Of a DNA stretch of 64,000 nucleotides, positions 34,185-44,504 are shown piece by piece. The DNA is taken from the NCBI GenBank assembly GCA_016858145.1, contig JAEHOE010000183.1, positions 62,001-126,000 of the forward strand. Reading direction: 5' to 3'. Position numbers and translations under genes: made by a program. The notes below the pieces were generated by a model. It saw nothing but the letters and a program-made list of their open reading frames with translations, made no database searches and was not told the origin of the DNA. Source of the DNA: Edaphochlamys debaryana (Eukaryota > Chlorophyta > Chlorophyceae > Chlamydomonadales). How positions within the stretch are numbered: position 1 is the stretch's first letter; each line of letters begins with the position of its first letter.

Positions 34185-37100
34185 ATGCCTCGTCGGCGCG
34201 GCAAACGCCGAGGATCCTCTTCAGCGGCAACATCGCGCCTGCCCCCGGAGCTCACAGACCTCATTCGTGACCTCACGCTGTGGTCGGAGCGACTCCTGGA
34301 GTCGCCGGAGAAGGATGGTGGCCCGCCTCGCAGTCCGCTGAGCGCTGCCGAGATGGAGCACTTCAATGTCGAGCTCGAGGACGCCTGGGTGATCTGGGAA
34401 GCGGCCACCGGCGACCGTCGGACTGCCAACAGGCTCCTCGCTGACTCGGCCCTCCGCCTCGCGCTTCTGCGGCTCGTGGCCTGGGGGGTGCGCCTGCCCG
34501 CACCAACGGGGGGTCCCGAATCCCCCGAGCTCGGCCATAAACGGGGGATCGGCGCTACCGCGTGCCGGATGGCCCGGGGCCTGCTTGATGCCACGCCCTC
34601 GGATCCGGCGGCGGAGGCGGGTCAGGTGGAGCTCGCACGGCTGCTGCTCCGCACGCAGGCCCTGCACGCGGCCGCATGGCAGCTGGCGGCACTTGCGGAG
34701 GCGCTGGCGTTCACACCCCCTGCTGTGGGCGGCAGCGGCGGGGCCCAGCAGGCAGCGAGCCCTGAAGAGGCGGGAGGGGGCGCGCAGGCGGGCGGGAGCA
34801 CGCACGCGGGAGGGGGCGCGCACGCGAGAGGCTCGGGCGGTGCGGACCCTGGCGCGCCGCCGCCGGCCCCTGTGCGCGGCGGCGGAGGGCAGCAGCAGCA
34901 ACACCCATGCCCAGACCCGGAACCGGACCCGAACCCAGATCAGGACCCGGGGGCATTGGCCCACTTCTACTGCCTGAATCAAGCGTTGGACCTGGTCTCC
35001 GTCCTGACGACGTTCACGTGCCAGTACCGTGTACGTGAGCTGACCGCCGAGCTGGCCGCCGCCCTCGCTGAGTCCAACGCACTCGAGCACCTGGCCCGGG
35101 TGCTGCTGCTAAGGCGGCGGCCGGAGGAGGATTGCACGGCTGCCGGTGACTTTGCAACGACGTACATCTTGTTAAGCAGCCTGGAGGATCCCACCGCGCC
35201 CGCGGCCGCAGCTTCCGACCTGGCCCACACAGTGCCAACTACGCCCGCCGCCGCAATCGCCACAGCCACCGCGGAGGCTGCCGACAGCACTGCTGAAGGC
35301 GACCGCGATGATGGCAGCAGCGACCCTAGCTCTGAGAGCTATGCTGACAGCGGCCACGAGGCTCATTGGCTTGGGGGCGTGCTGGAGGGTCCCTGCGTGC
35401 ATCACGCAGCGATGGTGGTGGGGCTGGCGGCCCTGCGGCAGCTGGAGGCAGCGGCGGAGGCAGCGGCGGACGCAGCGGCGGAGGCAGCGGCGGACGCAGC
35501 GGCGGAGGCAGCGGCGGAGGCAGCGGGGGAGGCAGGGCCGGAGGCAGCGGTGGAGGCAGCGGCGGAGGCAGCGGCAGAGGCAGCGGGGGAGGCAGGGCCG
35601 GAGGCAGCGGCGGAGGCAGCGGCGAAGGCAGCGGCGGAGGCAGCGGGGGAGGCAGGGCCGGAGGCAGCGGCGGAGGCAGCCGCGGAGGCAGCGGCGGAGG
35701 CAGCGACGGAGGCGAGGGCGGAGGCAGCCGCGGAGGCAGCGGCGGAGGCAGCGACGGAGGCGAGGGCGGAGGCAGCGGAGGAGGCAGCGGCGGAGGTAGC
35801 TGCAGAGGCGGCGGCGGGGGCCGGCGGGGCCGAGGCGGCGGCAACACGTGCGCGCGCCTGCGTGTGCCTACTACCGCCCGAGGGGCCGGACTACTGCATG
35901 GCCCTCAGGGCCCTGGTCCTGGCCGTCGACGTTTGCCCGGGACGAGGCAGCCTCACGTCCCTGCGGCTGCTGCTGCGTGTGGGGTCCGCAGTGGCACCGT
36001 ACTTCGGCCGAGAGGAGCCCCCGGCGCCTGCTGCCGCGCCCCCGTCGGCGGACGCACAGCACCCGTGCCCCTTGCTGGGGCCGCAGGAGGCTGCGGCCGC
36101 GGCGCTGCAGGTCCTCGACTTCACACTGTGGCACGCGGTGGACGCAGCACCCTGGCGGGGTCCCTGGGCGGGGCTCGTGGGGGAGGTGTGGCGGCTGGCG
36201 GCGGCGCTCCTGAGACCCGACGCGTACGCAGCACGGCTGGGTGTAAACTGGGCAACTTTGACCCTTCGCCTGGGCCATGGGTTGGGCTACCTGCTCGAAG
36301 AGACTGCCGGCTACGTTGCCAAGCCCGGTGAGAATTTCTTGTCCTGCCTGTTGCGTCATGTTCCCTCCGTCCCCAGGCCGTAAGCACCATCGCAGCTCAA
36401 CCACCATCTCACCCACGCTTGACCGCAGGCTGAGACTTCGAGGGCCCTGTCCGGCGGCGCGCTGCCCCTCCTGGAGCGCCTGCTGCGGCGGGCGGGCGAG
36501 GCCCCGCAGGGGCCGGAGGCGGAGCTCCTGGCGGCGATCAGGACGGAGGCGCCAGGGGTCTGGGGCTTCATGGTCCCCCTCCTGGCCTACGGCGAGCCAC
36601 TGCAGGCGGGGGCCCTCGTCGCCACCGCAACCAAGCTGCTGCGGAGGACCCAGGGCCGAGACCTGCTAGGGGCTCATCGGGACCCGTCACGCGGGGTTGG
36701 CCTGAAGGTCGTTTTAGATCTGCTGCGCGCCCCCCTCGGGTGGAATGACTATCCTGCGCATGCCCACTGCCCCCCGGCATCGTTGGCCGTGGAGCGCCTG
36801 GCCCTGGTGCTCTCCCTGGCCCTCCCCGAGTGGCTGCCGCATGCATGGCGCTTGGCTCAGGAGGCCCTAGCGTTGGACGAGGCGGCGTGGCGGGAGGAGC
36901 AGGGAGCAGAGGTGAGTTGGAGGAGGGGGGTCGGTCCTATACATCGGCGGGTTACTTCCCAACGCTTAGGCTACGCAGTCCGCGAGTCCTGTTCCGTGTT
37001 GCCTCGCAGCCTCGCACCGAGGGCGACGGTGACGCATCAGACCCGGAACCCGAAGGGCTCTACAGGTGCCTCTACACCGCCCTCATCACAACCGGCATGC

Positions 37101-37885
37101 TGGTCCATTGGGCCCCGGGCCTGCCTGCTAGCGGCACGGGCTTCAAGCTGGCACGGGTTGGTGGCGGACGCGGTGATGGAAGAAGGGCTGGAGCCTCCTC
37201 CGGCGGGTGTACCGGGCCGGGGGAGGATCCCTTGCTGGCGGCGCAGCTGGATCCCGCTGGATCCTCCCCGGAGCTGGATCCCGCTGGATCCTCCCCGGAG
37301 CGGATGGTGTCTACTGTGGGGTCAACGCTGGAGCTGCTGCAGCGCTGGCGGCCCGATCCGGGGGCCTGGTTGGGCCTGTACGACATAACGGCGTGGTGGG
37401 CTGTCAAGCTGGCAGCAACTCACCCTGGCCTGGTGCGGGCGGCTGTGGTGGGCCGTGCTCGGGAGGGCTCCCTTCTGTGGAGGCCGGAGGACTTGCGGTC
37501 GGTGGCTGCGGCTCTGGAAGGCGTGCCCATGCTTGTGACACTGGTGGAGTCAGTCCTCGCCCTGGCGACCCAGATCGAGGCGTGGGCGGCGGGGCCTGAA
37601 GTGGATAGGGCTGCCGCCTTGACGGTCTGCTACTATGACATAGAGGGCCCCGAGTGGGTGTACGGGCTGGTATCGGGCGAGGAGGCGCGCCGCCGCCTGG
37701 GCCTGCCACCGGCCTGCTGTCACCCCGCCTGCGCCAACCTGGAGGGGGACAGCGAGGCGGGGCTGCGGCTGAAGCGGTGTGGGCGGTGCGGTCGGGCCGC
37801 CTACTGCTGCCGCGAGTGCCAGACGGCGCACTGGGGGGCGAGGCACAAGGAGGCGTGCACCGGGGCGGCTGCTGGGAAAGAGTGA
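34185..37885 (+). CDS. MYND zinc-finger protein A (convergent paralogue pair)
   Basis: The start matches paralogue B exactly: MPRRRGKRRGSSSAATSRLP. Exon 1 begins at 34185; exons 36429-36911 and 37010-37885 follow. The C-terminus holds a MYND zinc finger (CCHPAC, CGRCGRAAYCCREC, HWGARHKEAC), a fold that usually binds partner proteins. Upstream parts are a helical N-terminus, a Gly-rich linker and a long Ala/Glu repeat (35446-35810). The exon 1/2 junction is doubtful. The donor matching paralogue B (GTGAGA at 36328, phase 1) leads straight into TGA in exon 2. An upstream donor GTAAAC at 36243 (phase 0) keeps the frame and gives 1138 residues but drops about 28 residues present in B. A is therefore either respliced or truncated near residue 715. 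Function is unknown beyond the finger. Confidence 0.7.
35446..35810 (+). repeat. 12-bp GAGGCAGCGGCG-type coding repeat
   Basis: About 30 units of GGCAGCGGCGGA and variants encode (E/D)AAA in the gene frame, with higher-order blocks containing GEAGPEAA. The period is a multiple of three, so the other frames are open too. Paralogue B has only a short Glu/Ala-rich stretch here. Confidence 0.85.
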
Positions 37886-39430
37886 GCGTGCGGGGGCTGA
37901 CGGGTGGCTGGAGTGCAACGCTACGGCAAGCTGCAGGTTGGGAGGTCGCGCAGAGGGCAGAAGGCGGGGGCTGACGGGTGGATTGAAGCGCTGGCTGCAA
38001 GCGGCAGGCTAGTTGGGGGGTTGCGGAGAGGGCAGAGGGCAAGCCGGGCACATCCCCCTCGTGCTGTGGCACGTCTGTCAGGGGGGTCAACGTTTCATTT
38101 TTGGCGCACACGCGTCCCTCGGCCAGTCCGTCGCCAAGCCATGCCCGGCGGCGGAAGTGTGTTGTTGTCTGGTGATGGTGTCGGTCAGGGTCTCCAAGTC
38201 CAGCGGCAGGGCGAAGGCGCTCGACGGAGGGTGTTGGTGGTGTATCTTTCTAGGGCTGCAGATGGATGCTAGAGGGGTGTGGGTTGGGCTGGAGGGCGGC
38301 TGCGGGGCACCGACGGGCTGAGCGCTTGCCGGAGCTAAGGTGGTGCGGGGCCCTGCCTCGGGGCCCTGCCACGCTGGGGGGCGCCGGGCGCCGGTGGGAT
38401 AGCGCTCGAGATCAGGAGGTTGGCCTGCAGGCCCTTGGGTGAAAATCGTTTGGTGAACCGGGTGTTAGCTAGAAAGCGCCCAAGCGAAGCGTGCGTGGCA
38501 GCTTCGGCCACGTGTGTTGCGCGGCGGCCAGGCTTGGCGTTGATGCAGGTTGGTGCTGCGGCTCTGGACCACACGTGTTGATTGCTCGAGGCGTCAGGCT
38601 GCCGCTGAAACCCGCGTGCGTGTGCAAGCTACGGCTTTGATGAACCATGCTGAGAGAGACTGCTGAGAGAGAGAGATGTTACAGGTGTTGCCCAACTAAG
38701 CGAGGACTACCAGTCCTCTCATAGGGCCCCGCTCTGAGTGGGCGGAGTCCGTCCTTGCCCATCAGTCAGCGCCCAGCCTGAGTAGTCTTGCCCAACTGCC
38801 GCACGTTGCCACGTTCAGCGCGCTCCCGGCTTGTCTTGCATGCAAGCATTTTACGCAAAGCCCGACCCTGCCTCCTAGGTCCTCAGTCCTCAGCCCTAGG
38901 CGACTTCATTCGCAGCGGGGTCTCACCGCAACCGACTTCCAACCCGCATGACAAGGGTAGCTGCCCGAAGGCAGGAAAAGGGCTGAGCCCCGTGGTCCCC
39001 CCCAGGGGGACCCAATGTTCGAGTGTGGCTCCGGGGAGCCCTCAACCCTCTCCACCACCAGCCCGCACCACGGCACGCGGGCTCGCACCCGGCCATTAAT
39101 GTGTTTTGACCCCACACTTCACGAGGTGATGCGCTCGTCAGGCGTCTAAACCACCCTACCTGGCTCCGTCCATCTCGCTTCCACCCGCCTCGTCACGCAC
39201 GCACTCCCGCATGTGTCAGGCATGTTGCCGTGACCGCAACGTGGTCCTTCCCCGCTTGTGGTGTCTGTCAATCTGCAGTCAATACCCCAAGCGATCCAAC
39301 CCTAGCTACCTGCCCCCACATTCCTGCCGTGCTCGCTCCTTGCCCTGCTCGCACTCTGCCCTCTGTGCAGCCTCTCCACCTGCCGCCGCTTGCAGCCAGC
39401 GCTGCAACACACCCGTCAGCCCCCTCAGGC
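37886..39430. other. Convergent intergenic region between MYND genes A and B
   Basis: Both genes end facing this interval. The first ~150 bases after each stop resemble each other in inverted orientation (GGGGCTGACGGGTG, then CTGCAAGCGGCAGG-like and AGAGGGCAGA motifs), so the duplicated unit extends into the 3' flanks. TTACA at 38679-38683 (TGTAA on minus) could serve gene B. No further gene is supported. Confidence 0.55.
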
Positions 39431-42400
39431 TCACTCTTTCCCAGCAGCCGCCCCGGTGCACGCCTCCTTGTGCCCCGCCCCCCAGTGCGCCGTCTGGCAC
39501 TCGCGGCAGCAGTAGGCGGCCCGCCCGCACCGCCCGCACCGCTTCAGCCGCAGCCCCGCCTCGCTGTCCCCCTCCAGGTTGGCGCAGGCGGGGTGACAGC
39601 AGGCCGGTGGCAGGCCCAGGCGGCGGCGCGCCTCCTCGCCCGATACCAGCCCGTACACCCACTCCGGCCCCTCAACCTCTCCGGCAAATTCGCACTGCAG
39701 GGTACGTTCCACATCGACCCCCGCCGCCCACGCCTCGAGCTGTGTCGCCAGGGCGAGGACTGACTCCACCGGTGTCACATGGGAGGGCAGCCCTTCCAAA
39801 GCCGCGGCCACCGACCGCAAGTCCTCCGCCTTCCACGGGGACGCCCCCTGGACCCCGCGTTGCGCAAACGTGCGCACCCAGTCAGGGCATATGTTTGCTA
39901 CTCTGACCGCCCACCACGCAGTCATGTCGTACAGGCAAGGCCAGTCATGTGGGTCGGGCCGCCAGCGATGTAGGAGCTCCAGGGTTGAACCCAGGAGGCC
40001 CAGCACCGTCCACGGGCAGGGTCCGCCCTCGACGCCCGCCATCACCGCTGCGCGCAGCTGTGGCGGAGGCATCCCCACCGGTTCCACCACCACCACCAGA
40101 TCCAGATCCAACGCCACTGGATCCAGACGCTTCGCGGCTCACGGCGGCGGCGGAAGGGCGGCACCCGCCGGCGCTGGCGGCGGCGGGGGCCTGCGGGCCG
40201 CAGGCGCCTGCCGCTGCTGACGACCCGCCGCCGCCCCCACCGCCTGAGGCGGTTGGAGCGCAGATTGCCAATACCGCGTACCCCACCAGAGTCACATTGA
40301 GGCAGTGAAGGAGTGCCAGCGGAATGCCGTCAGAAGCGGCTCCCACCCGGTTGGGTGGCTGCAAGCACGGCAAAGATAGGGATGGTCGTGTTGCGGAGAG
40401 AGGTCGCAGTTGCGGAGGTTGCAGTCGCGGGCGTCCGTACCGGCTGTGTGCACAGCAGAACCTGCATCGCCCATCGGCTATGCTGCCTGCCTACTTTGAG
40501 TCGGTTCCCGTGCTCGCTCCCTGCCCCGCGCGCCGCGGCATGAAATGCAAAGGCCCCCACTGGCCGCTCACCTCTTTCTCCTGCGCCTCCCGCCACGACG
40601 CGTGGCTCAGCTCCAGGGCCTCGTGAGCCAGGAGCCACAGCCGCGGAAGCCACTCGGAGAGCGCCAGGGACAGCACCCGGGCCAGGCTCTCCATGGCCGG
40701 CACTGCTGAGCTAGGGCGGCCAGAGCCGGCCGGGCCGTCGTCTGGAGGTGGGCCCTCCATCCCAAGGGCCGCACCCAGCAGACCCATCACGACGGTCAGG
40801 CCCACGTCGCTCGACGGGACTTTGTTCCCTAGCAGAGCCCGGCCCTGGGTCCTCCGCAGCAGCTTGGTTGCGGTGGCCACGAGGGCCCCCGCCTGCAGCG
40901 GCTCGCCGTACGCCAGGAGCGGCACCATGAAGCACCAGACCCCTGGCACCTCCGCGCCGCTTGCCGCCAGGAGCTCCGCCTCCGGCCCCTGCGGGGCCTC
41001 GCCCGCCCGCCGCAGCAGGCGCTCCAAGAGGGGCAGCGCGCCGCCGGACAGGGCCCCGCGCAGTTCGGGTGTCGGCTGCTGGGAGAGGCGCCACTCTCCT
41101 GAGAGCTCGACTGCAGTCAGGCAAGCACGCAATGCAAGCGGGGCGGTCAGCCAGAGGTAGCCAGGAGAGGAGAGCCCCGTCGGGAGAGCCCTAGGCGGGA
41201 AGAAAAGCTAGCCTAGCATGCAGGCAATGAGGCGCAAGTGGTTACAGGGAATGCAGCGGCCCAGGTACAAGACTGGTGGAGGGCAGGATCACAACCCAGA
41301 GCAAGCCCTCACTTACCGACCGGAAACGCGGAGCATGTGGATTCTGAGAGCAGGCGGCCTATGCCGTGGCCCAGGTTATACCAGTCGACCTTCACCCCAG
41401 CGGAAGCCGGAGCGTCAGGTCGCAGCAGCGCCGCCGCCAGCCGCCACACCTCCCCCACGAGCCCCGCCCAGGGACCCCGCCAGGGTGCTGCGTCCACCGC
41501 GTGCCAGACTGTGAGGTTGAGGCCCTGAACGGCCGCGGACGCAGCCTCCTGCGCCCCCAGCAAGGGGCACGGGCGCTGTGCGTCCGTCGACGGGGGCGCG
41601 GCAGCAGGCGCCGGGGGCTCCTCCCGGCGGAGGTAGGGCGCCACTGCGGACCCCACACGCAGCAGCAGCCGCAGGGACGTGAGGCTGCCTCGTCCCGGGC
41701 AAACGTCGACGGCCAGGACCAGGGCCCTGAGGGCCATGCAGTAGTCTGGCCCCTCGGCCATCGCCAGAGACATGCAGCAGGCGCAAGCGCCCACAGCCGT
41801 CGCCGCCGCCGCCGTGCCTGCTCCCGTGGACGACCCTGCCTGCTCCGCCGCTGCCGCAGCCACCGCCGCCCTCACAGCCGCGCCTGCCTGCGCCTCCTCC
41901 TCCCCCTCCGCCTCCTCCGCTGCTGCCGCCTCCAGATCGCGCAGAGCCGCCAGCCCCAACACCACTGCCGCGTGACGCGCGCACGGCCCCACCAGCGCTC
42001 TGGCCTCCCTGTGGCCCTGCCTGGCGCCTGGGCTGCTGCCCTCACTGGTGCCGAGGGCATTGCCTGCGACGGCGGCAGTAGTGTGGGCGGCAGCTGCGGG
42101 TGCAGCGGCAGCCGCGGCGGTGGCGGAGGCTGCCGCCACGGGTGCGGCGGCGGCCGGTGCGAGGGCGTCTGGGCCCAGAGCGGCACCCGCCGGTAGGTCC
42201 GCTCCGGTGGTGGCTGGGGTGTGTGCGGCAGAGGCCTGGGTCGTAGCGGCAGCGGGAGTGGCGGGAGTGTAAGCGGTGGGAGCCTCCTCAAGGGAGCACA
42301 CGGCGAAGAAAGCCGCGGTGAAGGCGGCAGCGACGCCGCCGTCCCTCCATTCCCGCCGCCTCAGCAGCAGCACCCGGGCCAGGTGCTCGAGAGCGTTGGA

Positions 42401-43315
42401 CTCAGCGAGGGCGGCGGCCAGCTCGGCGGTCAGCTCTCGGCTCCGGTCACCTCCGGAGCATCTACCAACGCACTGGTTTAATCCAGCCAGCAGGTTCGCC
42501 GCTTGTGCGAAGCAGTAGAGGCAGGCGACTGTCCCCGGGTCCTGATCTGGGTCGGGGTCCTGATCTGGGTCCGGGTCCGGTTCCGGGTCTGGGCATGCGT
42601 GCTGCCGTTGCCCTCCGCCGCCGCGCACAGGGGCCGGCGGTGGCCCTCGAGGGTCCGCACCGCCCGAGCCTCCCGCCTGCGCGCCCCCTCCCGCGTGCGT
42701 GCTCCCTCCCGCCTGCGCGCCCCCTCCCGCCTCTTCAGGGCTCGCTGCCTGCTGGGCCCCGCCGCTGCCGCCCACAGCAGGGGGTGTGAACGCCAGCGCC
42801 TCCGCAAGTGCCGCCAGCTGCCGTGCGGCCGCGTGCAGGGCCTGCGTGCGGAGCAGCAGCCGTGCGAGCTCCACCTGACCCGCCACTGCCGCCGGATCCG
42901 AGGGCGTAGCATCAAGCAGGCTCTTGGCCAGCGTGCATGCGCGAGCTCCGATCCCCCGTTTTTGGCTGAGCTCAGGGGGCTCGGGACTGCCCGTTGGTGC
43001 GGGCAGGCGCACCCCCCAGGCCACGAGCCGCAGAAGCGCGAGGCGGAGGGCCGAGTCAGCGAGGGGCCTGTTGGCAGTCCGACGGTCGCCTGTGGCCGCT
43101 TCCCAGATCACCCAAGCGTCCTCGAGCTCGACATTGAAGTGCTCCATCTCGGCAGCGCTCGGCGGACTGCGACGCAGGCCACCATCCTTCTCCGGCGACT
43201 CCAGGAGTCGCTCCGACCACAGCGTGAGGTCACGAATGAGGTCTGTGAGCTCCGGGGGCAGGCGCGATGTTGCCGCTGAAGAGGATCCACGGCGTTTGCC
43301 GCGACGACGAGGCAT
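39431..43315 (-). CDS. MYND zinc-finger protein B (convergent paralogue pair)
   Basis: Exons 41317-43315, 40572-41110, 40241-40358 and 39431-40116 join in phase to 1113 residues. The first exon ends in a GTAAGT donor (phase 1) and the second opens VELSGEWRLSQQ. The short third intron (40117-40240, GTGGGG...TCCAG) was placed because the frame changes between LAICAPTASG and LDLDLVVVV; a frameshift is the alternative. The N-terminus is nearly identical to A. The C-terminal MYND finger (CCHPAC, CGRCGRAAYCCREC, HWGAGHKEAC, then TGAAAGKE) is also nearly identical, while the middle is diverged (Ala-rich in B, Glu/Ala repeat in A). MYND fingers mediate protein-protein contacts; the rest is unrecognised. 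Confidence 0.75.
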
Positions 43316-43336
43316 GTTAAGCGCTGCCGACTGCCC

Positions 43337-43666
43337 TTAGCGTTCAGCCGAGGTCAGGAGCATGTTACGCACGGCGCCGGCGTCGGGATTTTGGGTAAGC
43401 TGCAAGCCGAAAGGTTTGGCGTATACTTGTTTGAGCTTATCGTGTGCGTAGGTAATTAGGATCGCCTCGGTCTCGTATACATAATTCTGCGCCACCGACT
43501 GCTGACAGCCCAAAGCGATTGCAGCGAGGCAAGCGGGACTTGCTATTGAGAGGATTTTGACTGCATATTCAAGCGTATGTTGCACAAGTAAAGCCGGATT
43601 ATAAGTGGGTGGGTTAAGGCCCCATGCCTTTGCCCCTCCACCAAGCGTGCCTCCCCGCTTGCACAT
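43337..43666 (-). other. 109-codon open frame upstream of MYND gene B
   Basis: Starting MCKRGGTLGGG and ending LLTSAER, this frame stops 21 bases before the ATG of gene B on the same strand. Its composition is clearly less GC-rich than the rest of the window, with codons such as ATA, TTG, TAT and AAA, and it contains LSIASPACLAAIALG. No domain is recognised. It may be a 5' leader frame, a remnant of inserted DNA, or chance. Confidence 0.3.
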
Positions 43667-43693
43667 GATGGTCTCCCTGGGCTTCCAGCCTGG

Positions 43694-43875
43694 GTCACAG
43701 CCCCGTCACAGCCTGCCATGCCCTGTCACAGCCTACTTGTCTGCGCCAAAGGTGCCCCCGCGTGCCTCCTGTGGCACTGCAGGGTGCAGGCTAATGCGGC
43801 CAGGAGGCCCGGGACCCGCTGTGACCAACTCGCTGTGACCAGCAGGGTGTGACCAGCAGCTGTGACCTGTGACCA
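43694..43875. repeat. Cluster of GTCACAG / TGTGACC inverted motifs
   Basis: Three GTCACAG motifs (43694-43732) face about five TGTGACC motifs (43819-43873), its near reverse complement, across about 90 bases. The arms could pair. The cluster lies between the 5' end of gene B and the 3' end of the HECT gene. Confidence 0.6.
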
Positions 43876-44504
43876 CCTCCAACCACCTCCGATGTCCTTG
43901 GCAGCGCCACACTCCAACCTTGCTAGTACGTAAGAAGAAGACGTCAATAGATACATAGAGAGGGAAGAGATATAAAGCTAGACCTCGCGTCGACCATGAT
44001 ATACCGTACCGGCTGGGGACTGGCAGGGGGAGCAGGCCTGCCACACGCGCATCCGCCATCCAGCGCCTCCGTCCCTCCTCACTTGCCGCAGTACCGTCAT
44101 CCGAATCCGTGCCGATGCCACGTCGTTCCGATGCCAAGTTATGCCGATGCCAGGTCATGCCCATGACAACACACCAACATCACACCAGGGGCCCACCCAG
44201 CTTCACCCTGCCTGGTACCACACCGCCCCCTGCCTCCCCCACGCATCCCGCCGCCCACCTGCATTACTACCACCCAGGCCCCCCCCACACCCACCCAGCT
44301 GTACCCTGCCTCTCATCCCAGCGTCCCAATCCTGCCCCACGCATTGTTACCACTCACCCCGCGGGCCGCCCAAGCCCTGTCACGGCAGCACACTGCTCCG
44401 CCCCGCCCCGCACGCAACCCATGCGGGCGCATGCACCACCGCAGCTCGAAGGCTTCGCAGCCAGCTGCCAGCACAGCACGGCCCAGCGCAGCACGGCGCA
44501 TCCA

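Noticed and set aside
35308..36331. Long Arg/Gln-rich and Gly/Ser-rich frames and a minus-strand Pro/Leu-rich frame over the repeat
   Set aside because: They are by-products of a 12-bp repeat in MYND gene A; only the EAAA frame continues into conserved sequence shared with paralogue B.
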